From an uncultured Oceanospirillaceae bacterium (lineage in GTDB: Bacteria; Pseudomonadota; Gammaproteobacteria; Pseudomonadales; Balneatricaceae): a DNA stretch of 64,000 nt. The notes below the pieces were generated by a model. That model ran no database searches, was not told the origin of the DNA, and was given only the letters and a program-made list of their open reading frames with translations. How positions within the stretch are numbered: position 1 is the first letter of the stretch; each line of letters begins with the position of its first letter. The DNA lies in the NCBI GenBank assembly GCA_937138495.1, contig CAKZPE010000094.1, forward strand, positions 62,001-126,000. Reading direction: 5' to 3'. Of the stretch, positions 16,556 to 25,245 are shown piece by piece. A program made the translations under genes and the position numbers.

Positions 16556-17398
16556 ATGCATATTCAAATTATCAACAGCCGGCCATCCAGCGACGGTGCC
16601 GGCGTCAAACTGCAGCGCATCCACGGCTTCCGGGACAACAGCCTTGATCCGTTTCTGATGCTGGATGAAATAAACTCCGAGAACCCGGATGATTATATTG
16701 CCGGTTTTCCACCCCACCCTCACCGGGGCCTGGAAACCCTGACCTATATCCGTGCAGGAGGCTTTGAACACAAAGACCACATGGGCAATGAAGGCAAAAT
16801 CAGCCAGGGTGAAGCCCAGTGGATGTCTGCCGGTAAAGGCGTCATCCACAGTGAAAAACCATTGCTGGCACAGGGTCACCTGCACGGTTTTCAGCTCTGG
16901 ATTAACCTGCCTGCCGCTAACAAAATGCAGCCGGCCGCCTGGAAAGACATTCCCCTCAGCGAACTGCCCTGGCAGGTAATTCCGGGCGAAAACGGCACCG
17001 AAGAGGCAAAGGTCAAAGTTATCAGCGGGTCAGTGCAACTAGAGTCACAGCACTTTAAAGGGCCGTTACAGACCACTGCCCCCACCCGGGTGGCGGACCT
17101 GCAAATCCCCGCCGGTAAGCAGGTAACCTTTAATGCAGCGGATGATGAAAACCTGCTGATTTTTATCTACGAAGGTCAGACGGATATCGCCGGCCAGCCG
17201 GTTAACAGCCGCCAGATGGCCAAAATCAGCGATGCAGAAGAGCTGTTACTCAGGGCGCAGGAAAACACCGGGATGCTGATTCTCAGCGGTAAGCCTTTGC
17301 AGGAACCGGTGGCCCACCACGGTCCGTTTGTGATGAATACCGCTGAACAAATTCAGCAGGCTATAGCAGATTATCAGGCCGGTACACTGACAGACTGA
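16556..17398 (+). CDS. Pirin-family protein (bicupin)
   Basis: A 280-residue pirin. The N-terminal cupin carries the metal motif PPHPHRGLETLTYI (His54, His56) and EHKDHMGNEG with further metal ligands, followed by AQWMSAGKGVIHSE, the family signature. The C-terminal cupin ends in HGPFVMNT. Bacterial pirins bind Fe(II) or other metals and some are quercetin 2,3-dioxygenases; others act as redox-sensing regulators. Divergent from a LysR gene. The role here is not certain, but a quinone or flavonoid context would fit the nearby hydroquinone reductase. Confidence 0.92.
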   Translation: MHIQIINSRPSSDGAGVKLQRIHGFRDNSLDPFLMLDEINSENPDDYIAGFPPHPHRGLETLTYIRAGGFEHKDHMGNEGKISQGEAQWMSAGKGVIHSEKPLLAQGHLHGFQLWINLPAANKMQPAAWKDIPLSELPWQVIPGENGTEEAKVKVISGSVQLESQHFKGPLQTTAPTRVADLQIPAGKQVTFNAADDENLLIFIYEGQTDIAGQPVNSRQMAKISDAEELLLRAQENTGMLILSGKPLQEPVAHHGPFVMNTAEQIQQAIADYQAGTLTD

Positions 17399-17478
17399 CG
17401 TAAAAAATCCTTGACGGGTAAAAGAATCTGGGGATTCATAAAGCAACGGTTCGCCATTCACGTAACCAGGATGCCCTT

Positions 17479-18135
17479 ATGACCCCCGATTCTTTTTTTG
17501 CCTTCAGTACCTTTCTGAGTCTGGAAACCTGGCTGGCCTTTGTGCTGGCATCCACGGTTCTGCTGATCATTCCCGGCCCCACCATTCTTACTGTTATCAG
17601 TTATTCCATTTCACAGGGTAACCGTGCACGCTTACCACTGATTGCTGCCGTTGCACTGGGGGATTCCACCGCCCTGCTGCTGTCCCTTTTGGGGCTGGGC
17701 ACCCTGCTGGCACAGTCAGCCTTCTGGTTTACCCTGGTGAAATGGATCGGTGGTTTATATCTGCTGTATCTGGGCATCAAATTACTGCGGGCCGGTGTTA
17801 ATCCTGTGAATGTACCGGCGAACGCTGCCGTTTCCGGCTGGAAGCTGTTCAGCGATACCTGGCTGGTTACCGCCCTTAACCCTAAGGGGATTATCTTTTT
17901 CGTCGCCTTCCTGCCGCAGTTCATTACGCCGGGCAGCGGCGCGACTGCTCAGCTATGGTGGCTGGCCGTTACCTTTGTCACCCTTGCCACGCTGAATGCC
18001 TGCCTTTATGCCCTGTTTGCCGCTCAGGCACGAAAATTACTGAGCCACAAACGTGCCCACCGGGCTTTTAATCTGGGAGGTGGCAGCCTGCTGTCTGCAG
18101 CAGGCATCTGGGCACTGACCGCCAGCCGCCAATAA
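17479..18135 (+). CDS. LysE/RhtB-family amino acid exporter
   Basis: A 218-residue inner-membrane protein with about six TM segments. Family marks: an N-terminal helix with FVLASTVLLIIPGPTILTVI, then GNRARLPLIAAVALGDSTALL and the KWIGGLYLLYLGIKLLRAG segment. LysE/RhtB proteins export amino acids such as lysine, threonine or homoserine lactone by proton antiport; the specific substrate is not readable. It starts 80 nt after the pirin stop on the same strand and may be co-transcribed with it. Confidence 0.92.
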   Translation: MTPDSFFAFSTFLSLETWLAFVLASTVLLIIPGPTILTVISYSISQGNRARLPLIAAVALGDSTALLLSLLGLGTLLAQSAFWFTLVKWIGGLYLLYLGIKLLRAGVNPVNVPANAAVSGWKLFSDTWLVTALNPKGIIFFVAFLPQFITPGSGATAQLWWLAVTFVTLATLNACLYALFAAQARKLLSHKRAHRAFNLGGGSLLSAAGIWALTASRQ

Positions 18136-18429
18136 TTTGGGAAAATCTGCAGATTCTGATCTAGGCTATACAGGGGTGCAGAGATAATCCGGCAGGGAGC
18201 CGGCACTGTCCCTTTCGAACACACAGCAAAAGGATGTTGCATATGCCCGAGACCGACCCAGGTATCGAACCCGGCGCTAACCTGACAGCTCCGCCCCATT
18301 CTTTCGATCCGTCTCCGGTTTCTGCGGCGCAACGTCACATCCATGTCTGTGATTGTCATCAAACCAATACTTGCAACACCCGGTGGCCGGACTGCCACCC
18401 GCAACATATGCGCAGCATTGGAGCATGCC
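18136..18429. other. Region upstream of the small hypothetical gene
   Basis: Mostly non-coding. It holds a GATCTAGGCTATACAGGGG stretch with a plausible -10 box and an open frame of 68 codons from 18234, Cys/His-rich near its end, preceded by AAAAGGAT. That frame overlaps the next gene's start in another frame, so I do not call it as a gene. CCGGCAGGGAGCCGG near 18189 is a short hairpin. Confidence 0.35.
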
Positions 18430-18768
18430 ATGATTATTAATAACGTAAATTTCGATACCGTTCTGGAACGGATAATCGCCACTGCCACATTGGAAAACAA
18501 TACCGCACAGGATGATGTCAGGCGGGTTATTGAATATATAGGCAGGGATATGTTCAGCGATATTGCCTTCCTCAAAGAAAAACAGCAAAGCGGAGAGTAT
18601 GAAGAGAATGATGCACGGGTCTTTATGGACGAGCAGAAACTCATCGCCCGGCTACGGCTAAGGAACCTCCCCTCGATAGATATTACACAGGCCAACCGGT
18701 TATGGACGATGGTCGCTGATGAATTCAGCTTTGCCATCAGCAGAGCAATTGGCTGGCAGGTGTTATAA
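18430..18768 (+). CDS. Hypothetical protein
   Basis: About 112 residues from MIINNVNFDTVLERI. The ATG follows GGAG at a 7-nt spacing; the frame is open 29 codons further upstream but that part has a poor protein composition. The product is a soluble, mixed-charge helical protein (DDVRRVIEYIGRDMF, FLKEKQQSGEYEENDARVF). No domain recognised. It is followed by a separate gene about 150 nt away, so it is probably monocistronic. Confidence 0.5.
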   Translation: MIINNVNFDTVLERIIATATLENNTAQDDVRRVIEYIGRDMFSDIAFLKEKQQSGEYEENDARVFMDEQKLIARLRLRNLPSIDITQANRLWTMVADEFSFAISRAIGWQVL

Positions 18769-18917
18769 CTTGCTATTTATACTGGGTGACAAAGCCACTG
18801 TCAGACTTAAACAGCAGATGGCATTGTCACCCTTTTTATTTGAAAATACTGATAGTCACTGATTAACCCGCTTATGGGTAATTGCTAAACTCATCCTTTC
18901 CGATATCACTTCTTATA

Positions 18918-19568
18918 ATGAAGCATTCAACGATTCAGAATAAAAAAGTCATTGAAAAAGTCATTTCACGCCGCGGCAGGTTGCATGCATTCCAACAGAT
19001 TGAACCAGCCAGTACAGCCTTAATTATCATTGATATGACTGTCGCATTTGTTGAGGGAAACGCAGAATGTACTGCCATCATTCCAGCCATTAACGAATTA
19101 GCCGATCGGCTCCGGCACGCGGGAGGGACGGTTAGCTGGGTAATTCCGCGCAGCGATGCTGTTCAGAAAAATCATATCGCTGTCTTTGGGACAGAACTTG
19201 CTGAGCAATTGCACAAAATAACGCAACCGGCTCACTCCGGATCAAAACTCTTTCCGACGCTGGAGACAGCTCACGCTGATATTACAGCGTACAAGCTTGG
19301 TTACAGTGCTTTCTTTCCCGGAAAATCTGACTTGCACGAACAGTTACAAAAACGAAATATCGAAACGGTCATCATCTGCGGCACTGTCACCAATGTCTGC
19401 TGTGAATCTTCAGCCCGGGATGCTGTGGAACTTGGCTACCAAACAATCCTTGCTGCAGATCTGAACGTTGGGCATACCCATGGATTACACGAAGCAGCAC
19501 TGACCACGTTTTACCGGTCATTTGGTGACGTAAGAACTTATAAGGAACTCATAGAATTACTACGGTAG
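18918..19568 (+). CDS. Isochorismatase-like cysteine hydrolase
   Basis: A protein of about 216 residues. The catalytic triad of the family is present: Asp39 in ALIIIDM, Lys126 in AYKLGYSAFF, and Cys161 in TNVCCESSARDA, with the cis-peptide-type VTNV before it. Members hydrolyse amides or vinyl ethers (nicotinamidase, ureidoacrylate or isochorismate hydrolases). The KLGYSAFF segment and GTVTNVCCESSA resemble the RutB/ureidoacrylate-like branch, but substrate cannot be fixed. I start at the ATG before KHSTIQ rather than the upstream TTG. Cytoplasmic; no operon partner. Confidence 0.87.
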   Translation: MKHSTIQNKKVIEKVISRRGRLHAFQQIEPASTALIIIDMTVAFVEGNAECTAIIPAINELADRLRHAGGTVSWVIPRSDAVQKNHIAVFGTELAEQLHKITQPAHSGSKLFPTLETAHADITAYKLGYSAFFPGKSDLHEQLQKRNIETVIICGTVTNVCCESSARDAVELGYQTILAADLNVGHTHGLHEAALTTFYRSFGDVRTYKELIELLR

Positions 19569-19624
19569 ATGTCAGACAGAGAATACTTACAACGGCAAAT
19601 CAAACGTCTGGTAACACATTCTCT

Positions 19625-20149
19625 CTACTCTTCCAGAACCGCCAGTAAATCCACCAGTGCCACGTCCAGCGCCGCCAGTTTTTCGGCCGGTAATGCGGCC
19701 AGAATCTGCTGCTCATTCACCGTATGGGCAGTAACCGCAGCATCTACTTTAGCGAAGCCTTCTGCGCTCAGTTTTACCAGCATACTGCGGGCATCCTGAG
19801 GATTCGGCAGCCGCTCCACCAACCCCCGCGACTCCAGCTGCTTCATCCGGTGTGTCATGGTGCCGGATGTGATCATCATGGTGGAGAACAGTTCGGTAGG
19901 CGATAAACAGCAGTCACCACCGGACCGGCGTAACGTCGCCAGCACATCGAATTCCCAGAAATTAAGATCATACTCTTTAAACACCTTTTCCAGCTTCGGC
20001 TGTAATAGCGCCGCACAGCGTTTTACCCGACCGATAGTCGCCATGCCCTCCAAATTAAGATCCGGCCGCTGAGCCTGCCACTGCGTAATGATGCTATCCA
20101 CCGCATCGCCACCGGATACCCCGGCTGTTTCTGATTTTTTATCGGTCAT
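19625..20149 (-). CDS. MarR-family transcriptional regulator
   Basis: About 174 residues from MTDKKSET. The winged helix spans about 65-140: FWEFDVLATLRRSGGDCCLSPTEL, then MMITSGTMTHRMKQLESRGL (recognition helix) and the wing LPNPQDARSMLVKLSAEG. Flanking helices form the dimer interface. It is divergent from the EamA transporter gene, and the gap holds two perfect 22-bp palindromes that are almost certainly its operators. Typical ligands are phenolic or other small aromatics. It likely represses both itself and the transporter/nitroreductase pair. Confidence 0.93.
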   Translation of the reverse strand: MTDKKSETAGVSGGDAVDSIITQWQAQRPDLNLEGMATIGRVKRCAALLQPKLEKVFKEYDLNFWEFDVLATLRRSGGDCCLSPTELFSTMMITSGTMTHRMKQLESRGLVERLPNPQDARSMLVKLSAEGFAKVDAAVTAHTVNEQQILAALPAEKLAALDVALVDLLAVLEE

Positions 20150-20211
20150 GAGTAACGTCCATCGTTGCCGGATATGCCCGGCATTAAACAATGGATACTA
20201 TTATCGATAAT

Positions 20212-20233
20212 TTTATCTTGACTTCAAGATAAA
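20212..20233. promoter_or_regulatory. Palindromic MarR-type operator 1
   Basis: TTTATCTTGA-CT-TCAAGATAAA: perfect 10-bp arms. The site lies nearer the marR gene and is 39 bp centre to centre from the second copy. Confidence 0.85.
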
Positions 20234-20250
20234 TAAACCTAAGAATACCA

Positions 20251-20272
20251 TTTATCTTGATATCAAGATAAA
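20251..20272. promoter_or_regulatory. Palindromic MarR-type operator 2
   Basis: TTTATCTTGA-TA-TCAAGATAAA: a fully symmetric 22-bp palindrome about 28 nt before the transporter ATG, so a bound dimer would block transcription of the transporter or its translation start region. Confidence 0.87.
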
Positions 20273-20299
20273 TTAATTCCACAGAAAAGGGTGATTCTG

Positions 20300-21226
20300 A
20301 TGCAACACTTAACAGCAAGGTCGACACACTGGCGGGATATTCTCCTGACAGCACTTGCCCCAATGACCTGGGGGTCGACGTACATTGTCGCGACAGAGTT
20401 ACTGCCCCCGGACCGGCCGCTCACCGCTGCCATGCTACGCATACTGCCTGCAGGCTTACTGCTGATTTGCCTGTGCAGGCATTTACCACACAAGCATGAA
20501 TGGTGGCGGCTGACTGTCCTGGCCGCACTGAATTTGGGGCTGTTTCAGGCACTGCTGTTCATTGCCGCTTACCGGTTACCCGGCGGAGTTGCCGCTGTAC
20601 TGGGCGCGGTTCAGCCGATGTTCGTCATTCTCCTGTGCTGGGGGCTTAATCAGCAGCGCCCGGCACTGATCACACTGCTCGCCAGTTTGTCAGGGGTGGC
20701 CGGCATGGCAGTACTGCTTCTGTCCCCTGATGCAGGCTGGGACAGCATTGGCATTGCTGCCGCACTGGCCGGCGCACTGAGCATGGCCTGCGGGACTTAT
20801 CTGGCCCGGCAATGGCGCAGCGAAATGCCTTTGCTGGCATTCACCGGCTGGCAGCTGTTTCTGGCGGGTTTGATGCTATTACCCGTGAGCCTGCTGACGG
20901 AACCGGCCCTGCCACCGCTGCACTCTATACAGATCGCCGGATATGCCTATCTTTGCCTGATCGGTGCCGTGCTGGCCTATGCACTGTGGTTTCGGGGCAT
21001 CAGCAGGTTAACCCCGGCAGCGGTGTCATCACTGGGTCTTTTCAGCCCCTTAACCGCAGTTGTACTGGGATGGATCTTCCTCGGCCAGAGTATATCTGCC
21101 ACCGGCATGGCCGGTTTCATCACTGTGCTGATCAGTGTTTACCTGATGCAAAACCGCCCGGCCACACAACCCGCGGTATCAGCACCGCCACACATATACC
21201 AACCGTTAAAGAAATCTTCAGTCTGA
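20300..21226 (+). CDS. EamA/DMT-family transporter
   Basis: About 308 residues with ten predicted TM helices in two EamA repeats (first repeat LAPMTWGSTYIVATELL; second repeat starts GALSMACGTYLARQW). Family members export or import amino acids, nucleosides or other metabolites. The ATG follows AAGGG by 8 nt; an upstream GTG is less likely. Regulated by the divergent MarR protein through two palindromes. The nitroreductase gene follows about 55 nt later, probably in the same transcript. The substrate is unknown. Confidence 0.93.
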   Translation: MQHLTARSTHWRDILLTALAPMTWGSTYIVATELLPPDRPLTAAMLRILPAGLLLICLCRHLPHKHEWWRLTVLAALNLGLFQALLFIAAYRLPGGVAAVLGAVQPMFVILLCWGLNQQRPALITLLASLSGVAGMAVLLLSPDAGWDSIGIAAALAGALSMACGTYLARQWRSEMPLLAFTGWQLFLAGLMLLPVSLLTEPALPPLHSIQIAGYAYLCLIGAVLAYALWFRGISRLTPAAVSSLGLFSPLTAVVLGWIFLGQSISATGMAGFITVLISVYLMQNRPATQPAVSAPPHIYQPLKKSSV

Positions 21227-21280
21227 TGTGACTGAATTAAAAAAACCGACTTAAAAGACCGACTTAAAAAGGACAACGAC

Positions 21281-21946
21281 ATGACTTCACACGCACAGCT
21301 GCCAACCCATGCACAGACATCTTCCGCTCAACAGGTATTTGCAGAATTGCTGGAGAACCGCGTATCCACCGGCCGCTACCGGGCTGATCAGCAACTGAAC
21401 CCACAAACCATTGAAACTCTCATCCGCCTTACCGGCCTGAGCCCTTCAGCCTACAACCTGCAAAACTGGCGTTTTATCGCCGTACAGTCAGCAGAAGCCA
21501 AAACCAGACTGCAGGCTCAGGCGTACGGTCAGCCACAGGTTACCGCGGCGGCAGTCACCTTTATTATCTGCGGCACATTAAATGCACATCACGGCTTACA
21601 CGGGGCGTTACAACCTTCTGTCGATGCCGGAATCGTACCTGCGAAATTGCAGGAAAGCTGGGTAGATGCCGCCACCCAGACCCACACGGATAACCCGCAA
21701 CTGCAACGGGATGAAGCCTTCCGTTCGGCATCGCTGGCAGCAATGACGCTGATGATGGCGGCAGAAAGTATGGGCCTGGCAGCAGGCCCGATGAGTGGCT
21801 TTGATGTGAACGGTGTAAGCGCAGAATTCAAGCTGAGCGCAGAGGAACTGCCGGTGATGCTGGTGACCGTTGGGTACCCTGAAGAACAGAGCAACCGGAA
21901 GCAAAAATGCCGGAAACCGGTTGCTGACATACTCTCTTACGCCTGA
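21281..21946 (+). CDS. Nitroreductase-family protein
   Basis: A 221-residue FMN-dependent oxidoreductase of the nitroreductase fold. Marks: the NRVSTGRYR start, GLSPSAYNLQNWRFIAV (FMN and active-site loop) and AMTLMMAAESMGLAAGPMSGFD (second FMN-binding helix), with a late VTVGYPEEQ. It reduces quinones, nitroaromatics or similar compounds with NAD(P)H. It lies downstream of the MarR-controlled transporter, which fits an efflux plus detoxification unit. A G/A-rich AAAAAGGACAACGAC leader provides the ribosome binding site. Cytoplasmic. Confidence 0.9.
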   Translation: MTSHAQLPTHAQTSSAQQVFAELLENRVSTGRYRADQQLNPQTIETLIRLTGLSPSAYNLQNWRFIAVQSAEAKTRLQAQAYGQPQVTAAAVTFIICGTLNAHHGLHGALQPSVDAGIVPAKLQESWVDAATQTHTDNPQLQRDEAFRSASLAAMTLMMAAESMGLAAGPMSGFDVNGVSAEFKLSAEELPVMLVTVGYPEEQSNRKQKCRKPVADILSYA

Positions 21947-21968
21947 TTAAACTACAGGCCTGATACGG

Positions 21969-22733
21969 TCAGGATTCGGCCAGGTTAGCCGGACAGTGAG
22001 GTTTACCGATATGTACCGGCTGATCTGTTTCCCGGCGATTATAGTCATACCGGGTAACTTCCCATCCCTGACTGACCGCCTGATTATATTCACTGACAAT
22101 TTCCGCAGTAATCGGTGCTAACAGAAATGCCCGGGAACCGCCGGTGTACTGATGACCGTATGCCAGCCCCCGGGTATTCGCAAAAATAGACAGGGTTTTC
22201 CAGCGGCGCAATAAGTGGGAATACTCCTGCCATTCATACAGGCATCCCTTAGTGAAGACGTTATTCACAGCCCTTTCCACATCGCTGAAGCGGGCCGTTT
22301 CAGAAACCACAAACGCCAGCATTTTCAGCGTGGCCTGCTTCTGCCGGCGAGACAGAGAACCAAACCAGAGGGCATTTTCAAAACTGGCTTCAAACCGCTC
22401 CCGGCTGATAGTCAGCGGATCGTTGGAATAGCGTACAATGTCGTCTGGCAGGGTATGGCCATTAATACCGAGGATATAAAGATTTTCCGTCAGTAATTCC
22501 AGCTGGAAGCGTGCTTCCTCACCGTCGCAGCGGCGCACGAAGGCAACGTTAAAACGTTGTTTTGACCGGTTCAGCCGCTGACGCATTTCCTGCTCAGCAA
22601 AGGCTGAAATATCCTCCACCGGGTAGACTTCACTGTCTCCCGCTGTCAACCAGTAACTACACTGACTGGCAACAGCCTTACCCGGCAGCATCAGTGGCAG
22701 CAGCATTCCCGCAAGTGCCAACAGATATCTCAT
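21969..22733 (-). CDS. Secreted ribosome-inactivating-protein (RIP) family candidate
   Basis: A 254-residue protein with a signal peptide (MRYLLALAGMLLPLMLPG..AVAS). The mature part aligns by eye with RIP N-glycosidases (Shiga toxin A, ricin A). TENLYILG matches the first active-site tyrosine strand (Tyr86). AFVVSETARFSDVE matches the catalytic helix with Glu145 and Arg148 (SEAARF in ricin). LLRRWKTLS supplies the conserved Trp178. The second active-site Tyr has no obvious counterpart, and the Tyr-to-Glu interval is about 30 residues shorter than in Shiga toxin. RIPs remove an adenine from the 23S/28S sarcin-ricin loop. It is secreted or periplasmic. No immunity gene or B subunit is seen. Confidence 0.62.
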   Translation of the reverse strand: MRYLLALAGMLLPLMLPGKAVASQCSYWLTAGDSEVYPVEDISAFAEQEMRQRLNRSKQRFNVAFVRRCDGEEARFQLELLTENLYILGINGHTLPDDIVRYSNDPLTISRERFEASFENALWFGSLSRRQKQATLKMLAFVVSETARFSDVERAVNNVFTKGCLYEWQEYSHLLRRWKTLSIFANTRGLAYGHQYTGGSRAFLLAPITAEIVSEYNQAVSQGWEVTRYDYNRRETDQPVHIGKPHCPANLAES

Positions 22734-23084
22734 AATTAACTCCGTTTATTGAATAGTAGAATCCATCACATCTGGTGACACCGGTGCGATCAGCCAGGTT
22801 ATAATTTACAACCTCCTGAACATGGCTTATCAATGCTTATACCGGGCACAACCCTTCAGATAAATGGCGCTTAGTCAAACATGCTGCCCTGTCTTAAGCA
22901 AGGCTTAAACTTGCTTTATTCGCTGACACTTTCAAATTTTGAACTGCATCTCAAAAAACACACATTGAGTAGTACACATAACACAATTAATCAGCCCCTA
23001 TTCTGGGTAACCCCCACTGGTATTCAACACTGTGTAGTCATAGTCTGAATACTCTTGCGCAATAACTTTTCGGGATATTCGGCT
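22734..23084. other. Divergent intergenic region
   Basis: No gene. It contains the promoters of the RIP-like gene (left) and the endonuclease gene (right). A hairpin AAGCAAG-GCTTAAA-CTTGCTT lies near 22897-22917. No long repeat. A TTG 30 nt before the endonuclease ATG extends that frame. Confidence 0.5.
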
Positions 23085-23816
23085 ATGGACTTACGCACTC
23101 TTAAACCAGAAACACGGTACGGTTGCCCGGCGGCCGACCAGATTCTGTATAACCGCTTTTTTACCGTTGGCTATTCCTACTATTTTCGCCAGGCCAAATG
23201 GGCACTGGAAATTGTCGACCCGGGACAAACCGATATGGACGGTGTTACCCGGCTAAATAACTTCCGGCCGGATTTCCGGATTCCCCCGGAATTCAGGGCA
23301 GACCTCAGTGACTACAGTAACTCCGGCTACGACAGGGGCCATCTGGTCGCCAGTGCTGACATGGACGACAGCCATGTACAGAACAGTGAAACCTTCCTGC
23401 TCTCGAACATGTCACCGCAGGCATCAAAACTGAACAGAGGCAAATGGCGCACACTGGAAACCGCCATCCGTAAGCTCAACCAACTTGAAGACGTGGTAGA
23501 AACCTATGTCATCACCGGCCCGGTATTTGATTACAGTAACCCTATAGAAACCATCGGCCAGCATGACGATAACGGCATAGAAATTCCTATCCCCAGCCAT
23601 TTCTTTAAATGTGTATTAGCAGAGCAGCTGAATGGCAGACTGAAAATGTGGGCGTTCGAAATGCCCAACGCCCGCGCCGACGGCGAGCTGGAAAGTTACC
23701 AGGTAAAAACAAGTTACATTGAAAGGCGCACCGGCATTATGCTGTGGAACAACCTGTCCGGCGAAAGAATGGAGCGGGAAAAGAGCACCATTAACCGGCT
23801 CTGGCCAATGGACTGA
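23085..23816 (+). CDS. DNA/RNA non-specific endonuclease (ββα-metal)
   Basis: About 243 residues from MDLRTLKPE. The active-site motif DRGHLVAS (83-90; His86 is the general base) and the Mg2+-binding Asn in NRGKW match NucA/EndoG enzymes, with the usual ETFLLSNMSPQ between them. These cut DNA and RNA. Most bacterial members have a signal peptide; none is visible here with either the ATG or the upstream TTG start. The protein is therefore either cytoplasmic, exported another way, or mis-started. It is divergent from the RIP-like gene. Confidence 0.85.
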   Translation: MDLRTLKPETRYGCPAADQILYNRFFTVGYSYYFRQAKWALEIVDPGQTDMDGVTRLNNFRPDFRIPPEFRADLSDYSNSGYDRGHLVASADMDDSHVQNSETFLLSNMSPQASKLNRGKWRTLETAIRKLNQLEDVVETYVITGPVFDYSNPIETIGQHDDNGIEIPIPSHFFKCVLAEQLNGRLKMWAFEMPNARADGELESYQVKTSYIERRTGIMLWNNLSGERMEREKSTINRLWPMD

Positions 23817-23893
23817 AAACAATTACCGGCATTACGCCGGCAGTCACAGGCTTACACTATTTCCGGTTTCAACACCCGGAAGCCCCCTGCGGT

Positions 23894-24355
23894 TTACGAA
23901 TCTTTTGATTCAAGCACCGCCAGCTTGGCCCGGATAAATTCACTGTGAGGTAAGTGGATCAGATCAGCAATTCTGCGGATTAAATGGTCTTCGAATTTAC
24001 TGATATCACCGTCGGCCGCCGCCACCTGCCATAACATTTTGACTAATTCAAAACGCTCTTCAGGGCCGTAATTATCAGTCACCAGAGAAGTAAACGGATA
24101 CAGTGATGTTAAGTCACTGCTCTGCTGCTCCGCCAGTTCAATCACTTTTTTCAGCTGTTCGGAATCAAGATCAAAACACTTATTCAGTGCGGCCTCTATG
24201 GCCTCCTGCTCCTTTGGATCACGCTTGTAATCAGCCTTACTGAGCTCAATGAGCAAGGTAGCAGCAGCCAGTTGTAACCTGTCTGCAGAATCCTGAGTGT
24301 CACCGACTGACAGCTCCTGGGTAAAAAACTGTTTTATTTTATCTTTTAAGTTCAT
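23894..24355 (-). CDS. TerB-like protein
   Basis: A 153-residue helical protein. It carries the TerB/DjlA-type repeat of acidic helices: LAAATLLIELSKADYKRDPKEQEAIEAAL, then a second helical pair MLWQVAAADGDISKFEDHLIRRIADLI with the DGDISxxE metal-binding pattern. TerB folds are linked to tellurite resistance and phage-defence-associated stress systems, but isolated copies like this one are common and mostly uncharacterised. It ends about 80 nt from the endonuclease stop (convergent). No other ter genes are present. Confidence 0.87.
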   Translation of the reverse strand: MNLKDKIKQFFTQELSVGDTQDSADRLQLAAATLLIELSKADYKRDPKEQEAIEAALNKCFDLDSEQLKKVIELAEQQSSDLTSLYPFTSLVTDNYGPEERFELVKMLWQVAAADGDISKFEDHLIRRIADLIHLPHSEFIRAKLAVLESKDS

Positions 24356-24603
24356 AGTAATTCATGACAGCTATAACTCATGAATGTTCAGCAAGTTACG
24401 AAAAAACATTCCAGGCGCTACATGTTACAACAGCATTGAGATGGAAAGAATATCAACAGATGAAAATAGCATATATTCAATTTCATTCTGAATATCTAAC
24501 AGAAATCCAGAACAACTAAAATCCAATAAATTCATATATAATTACGAAAAATTTCTCTTTGATCCACTTGTTAAATCAGCATTAGTAAAGAGTATGTAAA
24601 TAC
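24356..24603. other. AT-rich intergenic region
   Basis: Clearly AT-rich with no coding potential. It holds the promoter of the TerB-like gene and the end of the gene to its right; no terminator hairpin with a T-tract is evident. Confidence 0.4.
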
Positions 24604-25245
24604 TTACTTAATTGGTATTAAGACCGCTTCACTATTTTCATTACCAACCCCATCAATCATTTCTGCTGTCAGACTATAAGAACCTGATTTCCAGTCTTCA
24701 GGTATACTCAACCAAAAGATCATAAAACCACAAACACCTTCTTCTAATTTCAAGTTATTTTTTCTTTCATCCTTAAGGCGTAGATTTTTAGTCTCATCGA
24801 AATTCCACTTATCATCATTAGCTCTGATTAAACCTTTTACTTCATCTCCAGGATTAATGGGATCCTTATTTATCAAGAGCTGGCCTACTCTTGGCACATC
24901 TGGATTATCGGGAACTTTCTCAACATTCAACCGAGTAACAGGACTACCATCAAAAAATTCCGGAAATGCAGATAAACAAACCAATCGCTCAACTTCTTTT
25001 TTAATGTGATAGTTAACTCCTTGTAGATCGTTTGTAATTTCCGTTAAGTTATTCGCATACTCGCTCTGAATTTTATGGTGAATGCTTGCCACCTCATTCA
25101 TAGTTTGATGAATTATGTCAGATCGATTCTGACCGTCCATATTGTCCCTAGTACTTTTTCTATAATAAGCATGACTAGTAATCCAACCAATTACTCCACC
25201 AAATAGAACTCCTAGAAACAATGAAAAAATAGCTTCAGGACCCAT
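24604..25245 (-). CDS. Membrane-anchored hypothetical protein, AT-rich
   Basis: A 213-residue protein with an N-terminal TM anchor (GPEAIFSLFLGVLFGGVIGWI), a helical stretch of about 60 residues (HQTMNEVASIHHKIQSEYANN) likely to be a coiled coil, and a C-terminal beta-rich domain from about 100 (VPRVGQLLINKDPINPGDEVKG ... WLSIPEDWKSGSYSLTAEMIDG) resembling an Ig-like fold. No known family recognised. The gene is more AT-rich than its neighbours, which suggests recent acquisition. No partner gene is adjacent. Confidence 0.6.
   Translation of the reverse strand: MGPEAIFSLFLGVLFGGVIGWITSHAYYRKSTRDNMDGQNRSDIIHQTMNEVASIHHKIQSEYANNLTEITNDLQGVNYHIKKEVERLVCLSAFPEFFDGSPVTRLNVEKVPDNPDVPRVGQLLINKDPINPGDEVKGLIRANDDKWNFDETKNLRLKDERKNNLKLEEGVCGFMIFWLSIPEDWKSGSYSLTAEMIDGVGNENSEAVLIPIK

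Noticed and set aside
18024..18737. 237-codon minus-strand frame opposite LysE and the small hypothetical gene
   Set aside because: Ser/Arg-rich composition with no ribosome binding site, and it covers two unrelated plus-strand genes and their spacer.
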